From Acanthamoeba lenticulata (Eukaryota; Discosea; Longamoebia; Acanthamoebidae): a DNA stretch of 64,000 nucleotides. Shown in pieces: positions 63,112 to 64,000 of this stretch. The notes under the pieces are model-generated. The model searched no databases. It saw nothing but the letters and a program-made list of their open reading frames with translations, and was not told where the DNA came from. The position numbers and the translations under genes were made by a program. How positions within the stretch are numbered: the first letter of the stretch is position 1; every line of letters starts with the position of its first letter. The DNA lies in NCBI GenBank assembly GCA_002179805.1, contig NAVB01000065.1, positions 1-64,000 on the forward strand. The letters run 5' to 3'.

Positions 63112-64000
63112 TCACGGGTGTATCGCCAGCTGCAAAAGGAAGCCAAGGGAGAAGATGATGAAAAGCTTGCAAAGAGAAGCTGTCGTCAAAGCAGAGCTGG
63201 CTGAGTGGTCGGAGTCGGGCTCGTTGAAGTCGGGCGGCGAAGGAGCATAGGCCACGACTTCAGCTTGCATCAAGTTGCGCGCCCTGTTCATGGCCTTCCA
63301 GGTCGCGTCTGCGAACGGGTACCAGACCGTGAGCGGAGCACTGCTCAGCGACCGCGACCATGAGCTATCCGGCCCGAGGGTCACGTTGAGCGATGACCAG
63401 TTCTCTTGCACGACGCACTCGAGCGAGCCCGAGACCGTGGGGGTGAAGCTGTCGCCGTGGTACCAGTACCCGACGCCCACACCGGCGGTGCTGTCGACGA
63501 GCCCCTTGCCTTTCTGGAAGTAGTTGGTGTACGGCGTCGTGTGAAGAACCACGTCGTTGGCCTTGTTTCCGCCTATTGCGCCCATCTGGTACTGGATCGA
63601 GGCGGAGACGCTGAAGGTGCCATTGTCGGGCTCCGTGTGGTGGTTCGTCACCGAGATGATCCGTAGCACAATCCAGGGCTGCGCTCCCGTGGCACCGCCG
63701 GGGAGCCGCAGGTCGACGTCAAAGCTGAACTTATTCACCGAGTCGGACTGCCGAATCACCGCAGCCACGCTCCCGTCGCGGCCCCTAGCAAGAGACAGCA
63801 GTGATGCCGAGTTGGGGGAAATTGTGATCGCCGCCCCGGAGGCCTGGTTCGTGACAACGAGCTGCGACCTAAGATCACCGAGCGAGACGCCTTTGTACTC
63901 GAGCGCCGTGGCCAACCTGCCGTTGCTGAGATTCACCAAGCTGAGAGACAAGTCGCGCGTGGTGACTCTCACCGGCGCGGCCTCGTCCCAGCTCGGGAGC
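63112..64000 (-). CDS. GPI-anchored extracellular protein (5' partial)
   Basis: The frame is open to the window edge, so the N-terminus is missing. About 295 residues are visible, rich in beta-type sequence with Asn-Gly/Asn-Xaa-Ser/Thr sites (NGTFSVSA, NWSSLNVTL). Blocks such as RIISVTNHHTEPDNGTFSVS and VLHTTPYTNYF are not a family I recognise. The end SDHSASSALTTASLCKLFII plus a hydrophobic tail (FSLGFLLQLAIHP) is a good GPI-attachment signal: small residues, a spacer, then a hydrophobic end without a cytosolic tail. It is therefore likely a surface protein that depends on the GPI pathway. Confidence 0.6.
   Translation of the reverse strand, partial: LPSWDEAAPVRVTTRDLSLSLVNLSNGRLATALEYKGVSLGDLRSQLVVTNQASGAAITISPNSASLLSLARGRDGSVAAVIRQSDSVNKFSFDVDLRLPGGATGAQPWIVLRIISVTNHHTEPDNGTFSVSASIQYQMGAIGGNKANDVVLHTTPYTNYFQKGKGLVDSTAGVGVGYWYHGDSFTPTVSGSLECVVQENWSSLNVTLGPDSSWSRSLSSAPLTVWYPFADATWKAMNRARNLMQAEVVAYAPSPPDFNEPDSDHSASSALTTASLCKLFIIFSLGFLLQLAIHP

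Overview
The window looks like nuclear DNA of a GC-rich amoebozoan, most likely Acanthamoeba (castellanii-like). Four things point there. Genes carry many short GT-AG introns, often with GTACG donors, and some introns are strikingly AT-rich inside GC-rich coding sequence. Kinase/class III cyclase/kinase fusion receptors are present. A secreted tandem 8-Cys protein resembles the Leo cyst-wall lectins. A 5S rRNA gene matches the Acanthamoeba 5S sequence as I remember it. I see no CRISPR array, insertion sequence, viral gene or bacterial operon. I rebuilt gene models by hand from reading frame, splice phase and conserved motifs. For several genes the exon lengths sum to exact codon multiples; others have uncertain ends, as stated.

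Layout. 3-7147 (+): a 5'-truncated signalling giant (pseudokinase, degenerate cyclase, pseudokinase, histidine-kinase ATPase, receiver). 7331-9289 (+): a damaged phospholipase B-like gene. 9202-12163 (-): a three-RRM RNA-binding protein. 12973-13745 (+): Leo-like cyst-wall protein. 13896-14980 (-): purine nucleoside permease-family protein with a frameshift. 15.0-19.08 kb: a gene-poor, strongly GA-rich tract. 19084-27416 (-): sacsin-like giant. 27670-29125 (-): Naa60-like acetyltransferase, separated from PIG-N (29126-33237, -) by a single in-frame stop. 33540-35132 (+): trans-2-enoyl-CoA reductase. 36945-38238 (+): GATA-finger factor. About 38976-42488 (+): long-chain acyl-CoA synthetase. 43026-44049 and 45022-46121 (-): tandem RFX-domain paralogues. 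47291-50375 (+): unrecognised Ser/Thr-rich protein. 50474-51486 (-): longin-like small subunit. 51749-52843 (+): prolyl 4-hydroxylase-like dioxygenase. 52961-58637 (-): receptor kinase with two PstS-like ectodomains. 59375-61153 (+): secreted beta-propeller/binding-protein fusion. 61390-61508 (+): 5S rRNA. 61736-62930 (-): neutral sphingomyelinase-like phosphodiesterase. 63112 to the window edge (-): GPI-anchored surface protein.

The genes form no operon, but themes recur. Environmental sensing is covered by two large multi-domain kinases and the binding-protein fusion. Lipid and membrane chemistry is covered by ACSL, TECR, the sphingomyelinase, PIG-N and the phospholipase. The cell surface and cyst wall are covered by the Leo-like and GPI-anchored proteins, with PIG-N supplying GPI biosynthesis. 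The points most worth a second look are the chain of apparently dead enzymes fused to a histidine kinase lacking its H-box, the PIG-N/Naa60 single-stop junction, the 201-nt identical RFX exon segment, and the GA-rich gene desert.
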